A stretch of DNA of 64,000 bases from Aselliscus stoliczkanus (lineage: Eukaryota; Chordata; Mammalia; Chiroptera; Hipposideridae): NCBI GenBank assembly GCA_033961575.1, contig CM066727.1, positions 115,680,434-115,744,433 on the forward strand, written 5' to 3'. The position numbers and the translations under genes were made by a program. Of this stretch, positions 1 to 11,522 are shown piece by piece. The notes beneath the pieces were generated by a model. It was given only the letters and a program-made list of their open reading frames with translations. It made no database searches and had not been told where the DNA came from. The number at the start of each line of letters is the position of its first letter. The stretch's first letter is position 1.

Positions 1-745
1 GTACTCAGGGTGCTGGTAGTCACGTTTGTCACCATCCTCATGTACCACAGTTTCAGACTCTACACATGTCCACAACTAATGTATTTAAAGTGTGTTAAAT
101 CTAAATTTAAAGCTCATTTAATTTTCACAAGAGTCCTGGGAGGTAGCGATCATTTCCCCCGCATTGTACAGAGGCAGCAGCTAAGGTGGAGAGTAGGTCA
201 GACTTGCCGCTGCCCCCGCCCTCCCGCAGCTGCAGGCTGTTTTCATCAGGCTCTGGGCATCCTCACAGGGCCCTCCTTGAGCTACAGCAGCAGGAACAGT
301 GAGCTCCCATTTGAAGTGTCCCCCTGTCCCTGGGGCCTGGGTGGGTGTCGGCTTTCATTCTTGCTGCTCTGGGATTTGGTGCACCATCTATGGGCTCAGG
401 GAAATTGGGCTGGTGAAAGTCAGGTGGTGGGGAGGGAAGGACCAAAGCCAAGCCATGCGAGTCCTTGCTGCTGCACAGCACATCCTGCCCCAGGACAGAG
501 ATTCTGGGGGGCCCTGCCAGGCAGGACTTGGGGGGAAGCTTCCCGGAGGCCTGCAGGGCCTGATATCACAGTTATTTTAGCCAGATGACCGCAGTCTCCT
601 GTGTGTCTGTGTTGAACCTGCAGTGAGGGCGACCTGAGTGAAGGACTTTCCAGAAAGGACGTGTGTTCTTTGGCCTCCGAGGGCTTGGGTTTGGCCACTT
701 CTTGTCGTGCTGTTGAACCTCTGGCATGATGAGCAGCTCCTGGCC
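1..745. other. Unique sequence, no feature recognised
   Basis: Open frames of 60-190 codons occur on both strands, but they overlap each other in several frames and none resembles a known protein. I see no promoter, exon or repeat that I can support. Confidence 0.6.
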
Positions 746-749
746 GGGA

Positions 750-890
750 GATTCTCATCCTGGCTCCTGCCTCTGTCTCTAACAGCTAGGTGACTTTTGG
801 CAAGTGACTTGCTTTCTTCAGGCTGGCTTCCTCACCTGTAGAAGGGGAGGCTGGGTGATCAATGGCTGAGGTTCCTTCCAGCTCTGTTAA
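750..890 (+). repeat. MIR SINE relic
   Basis: The sequence follows the MIR core in order: tCCTGGCTC, CAGCTAGGTGAC, GGCAAGTGACTTGC, then TTCCTCACCTGTA. This is the sense orientation. It is an old tRNA-derived SINE shared by all mammals and is strongly diverged here. Confidence 0.75.
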
Positions 891-899
891 AGGTGGTTT

Positions 900-2230
900 C
901 AGTGGTGGGACGAAGGCGTGTACTTGGGTTTTGGCTTCTAATTCTGGGGCTTCCCAACTACCTCTGCTTCATACAGTGCCCTCTCTGCCCCTGGCCTAGA
1001 GCCGGATGGAGGAAGAAAGAATGAAGTTAATGAGTAAACCCGAGGCCCTGATTTCTGATAGAAGCTGGACGGGGCGGAGGTTGTATACAGAGATGGTTGC
1101 CTGTCTGGTTAGTGTCAGGGTCTTGCTGCCTGACTTCCCTCCTGTACCTGAGGACTCGCTGCTACTTTCCTTCTAACTGCCTCCTGCCCCCAGCCTGGTA
1201 CATTTAGGAGTCAGAAGGCTGCATCGCTGGACACCAGCCCAACAAGTTAATAATTTCAACTTCAATTATAGCGACAGCATAATGAAACAAGAGTGTCTGC
1301 CTGAGTGAAGTCCAGCTTCCAAACCGTTTTCTTTCTCTGAAACCAAATACGTGACCAAAAACCTAGCCTGCACTGGACTGGGCTCCTGAGAAGTGGGTGG
1401 AGCCAGAAGGGGCACTTCCCCTGGCTGTCAGTGTCACCCAACGTGTGTGCTTTGGTCCGCATTCCAGAGCAAATGCAGTTACTTTTGGATTATCCATTGT
1501 TAATTATTATCTGTGCTTTGGAATGTACCACACCCCTTCCACCCTCTGTCTTCCTTCCCGCTTCTCTTGCAGTGGTTGGAAATTAATTGTACTTTGAATA
1601 CTCGCTTACTTTTTGAGAATCTCATGACCATTTCTATGCTCAATGGTTAACATTTAAAAAAATATCTGACCTTGTGATAGGTACAGAAAAGGATGGGGAT
1701 GGAGAACAGCCTGGGGGCCTGCAGAGCCAGGCAGCTCAGAGGATACCCTGCAATCCCCCCACTAATTGGGGAGTTTGTGGCTCTTCCTGCAGGAAGCTTA
1801 GGGCTCCTCAGGACCTCTGGGGCAGGATCTTGGGGAGCTCTGGGCCTTGGCCTTGGCAACTTATGGCCACTGCTAACCCTCACAGCATCTTTGAGCACAT
1901 TTGAAAAATGGCCCTTCCTCAGGTTAAAGAGAAAAAGTAATCTGAGTATGTTACTGTAAAACCAGGACAATGTCCAGCCCTGCCTGGGACAGCCATCGAG
2001 GATCCTGGTGGCCATGTGTACCTGTGCTCACACCCCTCTCCACCATCATGGGTGCACATGTTGCTGGCAGCACACACATTGGTGCTGCTCCCGCTCCCAG
2101 TGAGGAAAGCGTGTCAGGATCAGAGTCAGGGAGAAGGCCTGGGGGTGGGAATGGGCCTTTGAGAACAGTTGATAGCTGACGGAAGTGATTTCAGGGGATG
2201 GTCAGAGCAAGGCTGGAGCAGGGTGTGGCC
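900..2230. other. Unique sequence, no feature recognised
   Basis: Mixed-composition DNA with no repeat family or exon that I can recognise. Short open frames on both strands lack protein-like character. Confidence 0.55.
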
Positions 2231-2563
2231 GAGAGAGAGAGAGAGAGAGAGAGAGAATATATGTGTGTGTGAGAGAGTGTGTGAGTGAGAGTGTGTGTGT
2301 GAGTGTGTGTATGTGTGTGTGAGAGTGTGTGTGTATGTGTGTGAGAGTTAGAGTGTGTGTATGTATGTGTGAGAGAGTGTGAGTGTGTGTGAGTGAGAGT
2401 GTGTGAGTGTGTGTGAGAGTGTGTATGTGTGTGAGAGAGTGTGTGAGAGTGTGTGTGAGTGTGCGTGCGTGTGTGTGTGTGAGAGTGAGAGAGTGTGTGT
2501 GTGAGTGAAATTGTGTGTGTGTGAGAGAGTGTGTGTGTGAGAGAGCATGTGTGCGTGTGTGAG

Positions 2564-2600
<37 letters not shown>

Positions 2601-2613
2601 GAGAGAGAGAGAC
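2231..2613. repeat. (TG)n/(GA)n compound microsatellite
   Basis: About 380 bp composed almost only of GAGA, TGTG and GTGAGAGTG motifs, starting and ending in pure GA runs. His/Thr/Ser-rich open frames on the minus strand here are translations of this repeat and are not genes. Alternating purine-pyrimidine TG tracts can adopt Z-DNA. Confidence 0.97.
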
Positions 2614-3830
2614 AGCGCGATAGATATGTACTTGCCCTAGCCTGCCCATGGCTGGGTGTGCCCACATGGGTTTGTATGGGAAGAGTGCCTCTGCTTTGTT
2701 CTGGGGCTCAGCTGAGAGCCCACCTGACCCTTTTGATAGTTAACATACATTGGTGACATGAATGCCCCCTCAGAGGGAGTACAAAACTTGAACACAGCAC
2801 CTGGCAGCCCTGCCTAAGCCCTCTCACCGGGCCACCTACCACAGTGTGGAGCTTCGGGGCCTGACAGCCCCCAGCAAGCCCTGGGGGGCAGTGACAGGGA
2901 GCAGACTCTGCTTCAGCAAGTCCCCCGCGCCCACTTGGGCCAAGGCCTATAGAAGGGCTCAGAGATGGGCTGGGTTTGAATGGGGGTGTGTTTTGGGGTG
3001 TGCGAACATGCAGAATGACGTGTTTTGTTTTAGAGAAAGTGAAGTAGAGGTCTGGGCTTGCAATTTTCACTTGTCTTAATCCCAAGAGATTCTAAACAGT
3101 TTTGTTTAAGAACTGGACATGCAAATTGCAGAGACCTGAATGAGGAAGGGCCACTGTGTCCCCCAGGAAGGCAATTAGGTTTGAAGCCAGAGCTTGGCTC
3201 TGTATGCAGCCTGTGGGCCCTGGAGGGTGAGGAGGTGGAGCTCTGAGAGCATCCCTGAAGGCATGAGTCACTCTAAATTAGCAAATTGGCTCCCACTTGC
3301 TCAGTGCTGGAGAGACACAGGGTGGGGAGGAAGTGCCAGCCTAGGGTTACCACCTACCATCCAGGCTGCGTGCAGCAGAGAGGGTCGGAACTACCTGTCT
3401 GGGCTCTGCCCCTCCCTCTCTGTTAGAGAAGCTGGAGATAGTGGTGGCCAGTTGGCGGGTGTCTGGGAAGCTCTCTTTTGAGGGCCAGGGAGAATAATTC
3501 AGGATACCATCCGATCAAGGACAGGGCTGGGTAGAACTGAGCACCCATGGAGGAACCCAGGGGAGGTGGGGCTGGGCCTTGGGGGACAGGTGGGTTTAGA
3601 AGCAAAGGTAGGGGTTTGCTTAGTGCTTGCAGTGGGGATAGCAAGCTTGGAGGTCTGGGTAGAGAGGGGTCTGGCCTGGGTAGCTGGACTGGAGATGACC
3701 CTGGGGAGGGTACCTTGAATGCCACTCAGAGGAGATTCAGGTTTTAGGAGGATGGCAGTGGGGAGCTAGTGGTGGTTCCTGAACAGGGCAATGGCAGGAG
3801 GAAAGGGGACGGTTCAGGAAAAATGAGCTT
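2614..3830. other. Unique sequence, no feature recognised
   Basis: GC-moderate sequence with scattered short open frames on both strands. None has family resemblance or supported splice structure. Confidence 0.55.
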
Positions 3831-3834
3831 GTAG

Positions 3835-4150
3835 CAGAATTCAAAACAAAAAAAATTTTTTAAAGTACCTCTGTTGGTTGCAAAAAAATAATATAAACTC
3901 ATTATACTATTCAACTATTACATAAATTTTAGAAAAGAAACATCTCCTACAGTCCTGCCCTTCAGAGATACTCACTGTTAATACTTTGTTTCAGATTCTT
4001 GTCAGGTAGTTTTATGATACACTAGCATCCTATTATCCTGTCAATTTTCATAAATAGAATTAATTGTATTATACTTACTGTTTGGCGACTTCTTTAGCCA
4101 TTTTTCCACATCAGGCCTTATAATAGAATGACCTCATTTGCCTGAATCGC
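3835..4150 (-). repeat. Old LINE fragment (antisense)
   Basis: AT-rich stretch of the type seen in antisense LINE 3' regions (atTTTCATAAATAGAAT, TTTAGCCATTTTTCCACATC). The family, L1 or L2, is not resolved by eye. Confidence 0.4.
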
Positions 4151-4169
4151 TGCATAGACTTGCCGGGTG

Positions 4170-4570
4170 AGTTTCATGTCAGTTATCTATTGCTGCATTA
4201 CCAACCACCCCAAAATCTAGTAGATTAGCACAGCCACCATCTTAGCTGCTCACAGCTCTGTGGGTTAGCCCTTTGGGCCAGCTGGTGGCAGTCAGCTGGT
4301 GGCCCTGCAGGGTCTGGGTGGTCCCAGAGCCTCCCTCCTGTTTGGTGATGGGTGCTGCTCTCAGCTGGGCCTCTCTGCCCCCATGTGATTTCTCATTCTC
4401 AAGGAAACAAGCCTTTTTGGTGAAACAGAATCCAAGACCTCTCTCTCTGAGATCTAGGTCCTGACGTCTTACAATGTAACATCCATCTACTGCTTGGTCA
4501 GAGCAAGTCCCAGGAGGTCCAGGGCTGGGGGAAAGACTGCTATTGATGGGAGGACAGGCAAAGCCACACC
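4170..4570 (+). repeat. Ancient L1-3'/LTR-class repeat
   Basis: It begins CAGTTATCTATTGCTGCATTACCA and continues with ACCCCAAAATCTAGTAG, GCTCACAGCTCTGTGGGTTAG and, near the end, TGGTCAGAGCAAGTC. These blocks occur in that order in a widespread mammalian repeat. I cannot say from memory whether it is an L1 3' region or an LTR. Confidence 0.5.
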
Positions 4571-6351
4571 ACAGGTATGCGTGCTCGGGGCGGGAGGGCG
4601 TGGACGTGCAGCCCTCCATGCACCCAGGAGGAGGAGAATCATAATATTTGGGAATAGACTCACAGGTCTTCGGAAAACAGCACAGGCTCCTTCCCTTCCC
4701 AGGCCACTCTTTGCCCCAAATGTGTCAACCAGGGACATTGGCAAGGGCCGGACACTTAACTGTCCTGTTGGGTGGGAGGGTGTTGGAGGTGGATTCTGTG
4801 TGTTTGTGTGGCTGCACGGGGCTTATGCGGGCAGATTTTGGGGGTAAGCTAGGATTTGGGCCCTGTAGTAGACAGCTTCTCCCACCAGGGCTACCGGAGC
4901 TGCAGAGGGGAGCTGGAGCCCCCCTGCCCTCGGGGAGCCTGGTTGCTCAGTGCTTCTGCTAACTGTCATGGCGTCTCTGAAGAATGGGAGTCAGTGAGCG
5001 AAAGGTCTTTAAAGAATCCAGCTGGTTACTCCTGATTCAGGCCTCTGCTGGGAACTGATTCACCCAGCAAATACTGCACCTACTCTGCTGTGGACCTTGC
5101 CCGTCCCCTCGTAACTTCAGGTGTGAAATACGATGACCCAGGCGTCACTCTTCCTTCTCAGGCAACTCACAGTGGACTTAACATGTTGACTTCCCACAAT
5201 GTATTCGTTTTATCGTTTTCTTATCACCTGGCTTGGTAGCTCTTCTCTCCTGTGAAATCACAAATGATGGGGAGGCAGAAGGAAGCAGACAGGGAAGAGC
5301 CAGCCTCGGGCCATTACTGAATCCTTCACCCCGGCTGAGAGGATGCTGCCGTGTTGCTGCTGGTAGAGAAGCCCTCCGAGCACTAATCATCCATCAAACT
5401 TACCTCTCCCTGGAGATCGCAGGCCAGACCTGATGAAATACACTTTCCTAGCACAACAAAGTGTCTCTCGCCTGTCATCTGTCTGGTGGTTTGCGCATTC
5501 ATCAAGTAAGAACAAAGCTGAGTGGGCTTTTTCATTTGAAAACCCCTTGGTGTTTTATTTTCTCCCTGTTCTCTTTCCGCATTTCTTGGAAAAGAAACGT
5601 CTTGTGGCTGAAAGTCCCACTGCTTGTGAAACAGCGCAGTCCATCACTGCATGGCTCACTCAGCCCCTTGGCAGCTCTCCTCCCCTGGGCGGTAGGAGAA
5701 CTGGCCCAGCTCAGCCCCAGGACTTGGTGAGGATGTGGGTGGGAGGGAGCAAGTGGCGGCACCGCCCATGGAAGCTACCCGGGCGCATCTGGGCGACTCT
5801 GGCGACCAGCACTGAGGTACTGTCACACGGTTAATGATATCTGGTCGGCCCGCGGGCTTAATACGAACCAACGCTTAGTGCTGATGAAAACGTGCACAGC
5901 TGACTCTGCAAACCTTTGAGAAATCTGGCATCACAAGCAAGGCAAGAAACCTTAGCAGCTCCTTTTGGCCCAGGAATTGGAAAAACTGGATGGAGGCCTC
6001 AGCCTGCTCCAAGTTTGCCAGTTTGAGGCATATAGTAGCTAAAATCTCCATAAGTGAGACCCAAGAGGCCCCTGTCTAACTCCAGACTTCTCTGCCCAGC
6101 CTCCAGCCCCCATTTCTGGGTTTCTACAGCTGTGAGGATTGAGTCACGTTTCAGCTTGCTCGACAGTCACAATATCAGCTCATCAACGAGGAATTACTGA
6201 GCACTATGATTCTTTAAGGGTCTGAGGTATCTTTTGGGCCAGGTGCTCAGTGTGATAAGAGAGCTTCAGCCGATGGGGGTAGGTGTGTCCCCAAACCCTA
6301 TCTGTTCCTGGCTTCTAACTGCCTTCTCTGTTTTATCTGGTTCACCCGTGG
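4571..6351. other. Unique sequence, no feature recognised
   Basis: No repeat or exon recognised. Overlapping short open frames on both strands look like chance. Confidence 0.5.
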
Positions 6352-6374
6352 CCCCCCCCCCCCCCCCCCCCCCC
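6352..6374. repeat. (C)23 homopolymer
   Basis: A run of 23 C residues follows CACCCGTGG. Runs of this length are prone to polymerase slippage and sequencing error, so the exact count may be unreliable. Confidence 0.95.
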
Positions 6375-7685
6375 GGGCTCAGTCCGGCAGTGTCTGTGGC
6401 ACTAGGAGTGAGCTCTGAAGGCCAAATAGGAAGGGATGAGATTGCTGGTAGGTGCAGCCAGAGCCCTCTCTGTAGGGCTCAGAGGAGATGCCCGCCTTGA
6501 CTGGTTGTTTCACTGCCTTCTAGTCACACCCAGTTTGGCATAAACATGATGTTACCTCAGTTTTATCCTCCACCTTCCTCACTGCTTAACCAAATGTCTG
6601 TCATTTTTCAAGTCCAGGTGTCCCTGTAGGATAAGGATGGCTGTCCTCTGGAGTGCTCAGTGGATGATGCCTTGGGCTCTGAGGACTGTTCTTAAAAAAC
6701 AACAGCAGCAGCCACATCTCTGGAATATGTGTGTGGCTCTCTGAGGGGCCGCCTTCTGCCAGCTAAGGGGAAGTTAGAAAGGGATGCCTATGCCTCACTG
6801 CCACCAGGCCCCGGGCTGGGTGCACTGCTGGAGGCTTTGAGCTTGCTTTTGGCTTGGACACTGCAGGCTGGCGATCAGAGCAGGCAAGGTGGGCCCCTCC
6901 CTCCACAGAGCTCAGATTCTGACATCCCGGCTGAGTCTGATGCACGTGGGAAAGCAGTCCTGGCATTGGAGGTCCTGAATCAGACACATTTTCTGCTTCT
7001 GGGAATGTTTCTGGGGCCCCTCGCGCTTGGGATGCTGATGCTGATGACAGGACCTGCTATGCCAAGAGGGGAAGCCACAGAATTGTCCCCTTTTCTGGGG
7101 GACAGGCTGGCAGCCTGGTTTCCTGGGTCCTCATTGCAGCTGGCCCTGGTGGTGCTGTGGCCGTCAGCGGAGTTGGGGGGACTTGACCCTGTCTCTGTGG
7201 GCTGGGTGAGGGAGGGTGGTAGGCTTGTGAGGGTAAGCTCCATCCTGACTCTGGGGCAAAGGGGAGGGTGGAAGGTGATTCTTCAGACTGCAGGCCCTTT
7301 CTTCTTTGCACTCCCCCCCGCCCCACCACCACCACTACTTGCCAGTTATTGCGAAAACATTCTTACAGGCATTCCTAGGAAGGCTGGTGCAGCTTTCAAG
7401 AAACACCTAAGAAGGCACTATCTATTTTGTGGTAGTGGTGGCTTTAAATCAAGGACCTTTTACACATTCTTGCTTCATGCCAAGTATAGGTGCGGCCAGC
7501 TTCTAGACCCAATGTAAGGAATTGGTCTGTGGATCCTGGTGTTTCTGAGACCCTGCAGCCACTGCACCCTCCTCCGCCTCAAGATTTCAAGCCAGAGAAC
7601 TGACTTACACACTCAGCACACGTGCAGCCCCCACGGCACCTCTGTCTCTTTATTCCTTCTGAAGAGCAGAGGCCTTGGTTTCCTC
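6375..7685. other. Unique sequence with a long but unconvincing open frame
   Basis: An open frame of 262 codons runs on the plus strand from 6729 to 7517. Its translation is low in charged patterning and rich in Leu, Gly and Pro. It shows no domain I recognise, and it has overlapping open frames on the minus strand. I treat it as a chance frame in GC-rich DNA. Confidence 0.55.
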
Positions 7686-7689
7686 TCAC

Positions 7690-7775
7690 TGATGCTTTGC
7701 CTGTTTTCTCATTGCCTAGCACCTGGTGGGCACCCAGATAGTTTTTGAATGAATAAATACTGCATTTATAATTTA
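7690..7775 (+). repeat. L2/MIR 3'-end relic
   Basis: The block TGCCTAGCACCTGGTGGGCAC, then TTTTTGAATGAATAAATA, matches the conserved 3' end of L2-type elements (GCCTGGCACATAGTAGG...TTGAATGAATGA). Confidence 0.6.
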
Positions 7776-8117
7776 AAAAAAACCCACGTCTCTAATCTAG
7801 CCCTTTCCCCAGGACAGTTAGAGCACTTGCTTGGTTTAAAACCATCCATCTCCATAATCACGGGGGCTCGAAATGTCCTGGGCACAGAGGCAGGAGCTCC
7901 TTATTAAGGGTCTGCAGCCCTGGGAGGGGGACTGACTCTGCCTCCCTCAAGGAGGGGGAGATGTAGGGAAGCAGAGGCCACTGCTTAGAAGTTTCAGAGC
8001 TGAGGAAACTGAGGCTGGTTATCCTAGGACTTCTAGGCAGTTGAGCAGAGGAGCCCAGAGCCAGATTTTCTGATCCCAGCCCTGGATCCTGTCTCTTCTC
8101 CCCCTGTCCCCGCCCGG

Positions 8118-8135
8118 CCCCCCCCCCCCCCCCCC
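8118..8135. repeat. (C)18 homopolymer
   Basis: A pure C run inside a C-rich stretch. The length is uncertain for the usual slippage reasons. Confidence 0.93.
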
Positions 8136-8653
8136 GCCCCGGCTGCTCCAATCTTCCCCTCTCACCCAGGGGCTCCTCAGAGTTCCCAGCTTTGTAGAAA
8201 AACATGCACCCAAAATGGCCAAATCCGTGAGGACTTGAGAGAGGCACGTGTGGAGTTATTTTGGGTTTGGTGGGCCGGGCTCAGATCTCTCTGGCATTCC
8301 GGGCCACTGGCCTCTCAGAATTGACCAGAATGGAAGGATGATAAAAATCAAGGCTCCAGGAATAGCCCAGGAATTTGCTCATTCTTAACCCCTGTGAAGA
8401 GGTGCCGCCCAAGCCAGAGCCTTCAATGAATTTGGGGCTGAGGGAGGGTGCTGGCCTTGGGGAGGGGGTAGAAGGAGAGTTCAAGACAATTTCCTCTTCC
8501 TCCCTTAGGGAGGTTGGGGTGGCAAGCACAGTGCATGACTCAGGGCCAATCTGATAAGGGAGAGGACTTAGAGGCCAGGGAGTGTCCTCCCCCCACCAGC
8601 CCATCCCTGCCTCTTGGGGGTAGCCGGCTAAGTCCCTGGTGGGCTGGTGGGCT

Positions 8654-8686
8654 GTCTCTCTCTCTCTCTCTCTCTCTGTCTCTGTC
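8654..8686. repeat. (TC)n microsatellite
   Basis: About 15 TC dinucleotides with one late interruption. Confidence 0.93.
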
Positions 8687-8965
8687 AGACCTAGACAGGT
8701 TCAGGACAGCTCCGGTGTCCGATCCTCGGGCAGCTTTCTCTTCCTCCCTTTCCCAGAGTCAGGCCGAGTTGCTTTTGCTCAGTGTACATGAAGGGGACAC
8801 ATATGGAGCACCTACCTCCTGGAAGTTCAGGAGCTGAGTGATGCCAGGAACCTGCCACTGGCCTGAGGAGCTAGCGTGGATAGGTAGAGACAGGCACAGA
8901 CTCACTAACATCACCCAGGACGCTGCTGTAGGGGCAGTGGGGACCGGAACAGGCAAAGCGGGGCA

Positions 8966-9095
8966 GTGGAAAGAGCAGTCGGCTGGGAGTCAGGGCACCT
9001 ACATGGCCCTGGACCAGTCGTGTCACTTCTCTGGGCCTTAACCCTTTTCATCGGTAAGGTGAGGAGTCTGTGATCCCTGAAGTCCTTCCTGGCAT
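8966..9095 (+). repeat. MIR-type SINE relic
   Basis: The order GGAAAGAGCAGTCGGCTGGGAGTCAGG, CAGTCGTGTCACTTCTCTGGGCCTTAA, TGATCCCTGAAGTCCTTCC follows a MIR-class element in sense orientation. Confidence 0.65.
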
Positions 9096-9590
9096 AGGAG
9101 TTATGTGGCTCCAGGAAGAACCTTTCCAGGTGGGAGGATGCTTTTGTTGCCTCTGGTGTATGTTCCAAATGGATTCCAAGGGTGGACATCTCACCTGGGT
9201 CATCCCCCACGGAGGCAGGTTGAGGGCTCAGATGTCACAGCCAAGTCTCCCACCTCCCTTCTGTTCTCTGGACCCTCCTGTAGGAGGACTGCGAAGTCGG
9301 ACTTTAAGTTCAGAAAATCATTGCCCTGGTCCAGGACGAGGTGGCCCCCACAGTCTACAAGATGAGGTCCAAACACTGAGTGCGGCGGGGGGGGCCTGCT
9401 GTGAACTGCCACCTGCCCACCCAGCCGCACAGCTTTCCACTAAGAGCCACGCTGTCCCTTTTGTTTCTGTGACACCACGTTACAGGTGGCCCCTCTTCCC
9501 CCTGCCCACGATTCTGGCTTGTTTCTCATTGCCCTTGGTGTGGCCTACCTTGCTGGAGGGGCCTCTCCCTGTCTGATCTTGTTTTATCTC
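9096..9590. other. Unique sequence, no feature recognised
   Basis: A 168-codon frame on the plus strand overlaps several others and shows no domain. No gene is supported. Confidence 0.5.
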
Positions 9591-10110
9591 TTATCTGAGT
9601 TGTTTTAGCAAATTTGAAAATTTGTTCAGCCATTATTTTTTCAAATATTTTTCTGTTCCCCTTTTTCTCTCCTCTCCTGCTAGAACTCCTATTACAAATG
9701 TATTATCTGTTTGATATTGTCCTGTAGGATGCTGATGCTCTGTTAATTTTCAGTCTTTTTTCTTTCTGTACTTCATTTTGGAGAGTTTCTATTGTTGTGT
9801 CTGCAAGCACAGTGATCTTTTCTTTTGCAGTGTCTAATCTGACATTAATTCCATCCAGTGTGTTTTTCATTTCAGATATTGTATTTTTCATCTCTAGAAG
9901 TTCCATTTGAAATTTTTTATATCTTTCATTTCTCTCCTAATGTTTGTTTTCCTCTACATTCTGGGGCATATGGAACATACTTATAATAGTTGTTTTTCAT
10001 TCTTGTATACTAGGTTCATGGTCTCTGTCATTTTGGGGTCTCATTTTATTGACTGATTTTTCTCCTGTTGATGGAGCATATTTTTCTGCTTCTTTGAATG
10101 CCTGCTAACT

Positions 10111-10568
10111 TTTTTTTGAAGATTTTATTGGGGAATTGGGGGAGGGGAACAGCGTTGGGGAACCCTGGAAGGGGAACAGACAAGTTGCTGTCCTTTTGTT
10201 CTTCAGTCTAGTTGTGGAGGATGTTGCTTCACTGGCCCATGTTGGTATTTTGATCATTGCGCTGTTCCTGTTGAGGCAGATCGGTCACTGGCCATTGGAC
10301 AGCCACTCATGGTGGCTCTTGGCAGCTCACCCGGCTGCCAGCTGCTCACGCTGGCTGCCGGCCACTCACTGTAGCCTATGACTGCCCACTGCAGCAGGGG
10401 CTGCAGCCTACACCATCGCTGGGGCTTGCACAGCCCAGCTCCAGGTGGAGCTGTTGTTCACCATCTTAGCTGTAGAGGGCAGTGTCACTGTCCCTCATAT
10501 GTGGGATCCGAACTGGGGCCGCTGGCATCCCAAGCCAGCTCTTAACCAACACGCCAATCGGCCGGCCC
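10111..10568 (-). mobile_element. Lineage-specific tRNA-derived SINE, full length (copy A)
   Basis: Read on the minus strand, it starts GGGCCGGCCGATTGGCG, has the RNA polymerase III B-box-like GTTCGGATCCCACATATGAGG, a long body (CTCCACCTGGAGCTGGGCTG) and ends CCCCAATTCCCCAATAAAATC plus A-run. Flanks share TGCCTGCTAAC/TGCTTGCTAAT, the first two of three copies of one target site. Length is about 460 bp. Confidence 0.9.
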
Positions 10569-10582
10569 AAATGCTTGCTAAT

Positions 10583-11002
10583 TTTTTTTTTTTAAAGATT
10601 TTATTGGGGAATTGGGGGAGGGGAACAGACAAGTTGCTGTCTTCAGTCTGGTTGTGGAGGACGTTGCTTCACTGGCCCATGTTGGTATCGTCATTGTGCT
10701 CTTCCTGGATGAGGCAGATCGGTCGCCGGCCTCTGGATGATCGCACACCACGGCTCTTGGCAGCTCATGCTGGCTGCCAACCACTCACGCTGGCTGCTGG
10801 CCACTCACTGTAGCCTATGGCAGCCCACTGCAGCAGGGGCTGCAGCCTACACTGTCGCTGGGGCTCGCACAGCCCAGCTCAGATGGAGCTGTTGTTAGCT
10901 GTGGAGGGAGGATAGTGTCACTGGCCCTCATATGTGGGATCCGAACTGGGACCGCTGGCATCCCCAAACCAGCTCTTAACCAATGCGCCACTCGGCCGGC
11001 CC
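10583..11002 (-). mobile_element. Lineage-specific tRNA-derived SINE, full length (copy B)
   Basis: Same family and orientation as the copy immediately to its left, only a target-site copy apart. The right flank is again TGCCTGCTAATTTTT, so two SINEs sit in tandem between three copies of one site. The 5' head and B-box are intact by eye. Confidence 0.9.
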
Positions 11003-11074
11003 TGCCTGCTAATTTTTGATTGAATGTTTAACATTGTGAATTTAATGTTGCTGGATTTGGTTTTATTTCTTTTT

Positions 11075-11522
11075 CTTTTTTTTAAAGATTTTTTTTTATT
11101 GGGGAATTGGCAGAGGGGAACAGCATTGGGGAATCGGGGAAGGGGAACAGACAAGTTGCTGTCCCTTTGCTCCTCAGTCCAGATGTGGAGGATGTTGCTT
11201 CACTGTTGGTATCATCATTGCACTCCTCCCGGATGAGGCAGATTGGTCGCCGGCCTCTGGATGTCGCTCACCGCGGCTATTGGCAGCTCATGCTTGGCCG
11301 CCAGCTGCTCACGCTGGCTGCGGGCCACTCACTGCAGCCCATGGCAGCCCACTGCAGCAGGGGCTGCAGCCCACACCATCACCGGGGCTCGCACAGCCCA
11401 GCTCCAGGTGGAGCTGTTGCCAGCTGTAGAGGGCAGTGTCACTGGCCCTCATGTGGGATCCGAACCGGGGCCGCTGGCATCCCAAAACCAGCGCTTAACC
11501 AATGCGCCATTCAGCCGGCCCC
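11075..11522 (-). mobile_element. Lineage-specific tRNA-derived SINE, full length (copy C)
   Basis: The third copy within the same LINE. Flanks share TTTTATTTCTTT on the left (11061-11072) and TTTTTATTTCTTT on the right (from about 11525). It has the same tail AATAAAAAAAAATC and head GGGCCGGCTGAATGGCGC. Confidence 0.9.

Larger units (their letters stand above)
7776..8965. other. Unique sequence with poly-C and (TC)n tracts
   Basis: Contains a C18 run at 8118-8135 and a (TC)n run at 8654-8686. Otherwise no repeat family or exon is recognised. Confidence 0.6.

Noticed and set aside
2191..2667. 158-codon His/Thr/Ser-rich minus-strand frame
   Set aside because: It is the translation of the TG/GA microsatellite.
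6729..7517. 262-codon open frame on the plus strand
   Set aside because: No domain or family resemblance, opposite-strand frames overlap, composition is that of GC-rich non-coding DNA, and no splice or promoter context is visible.
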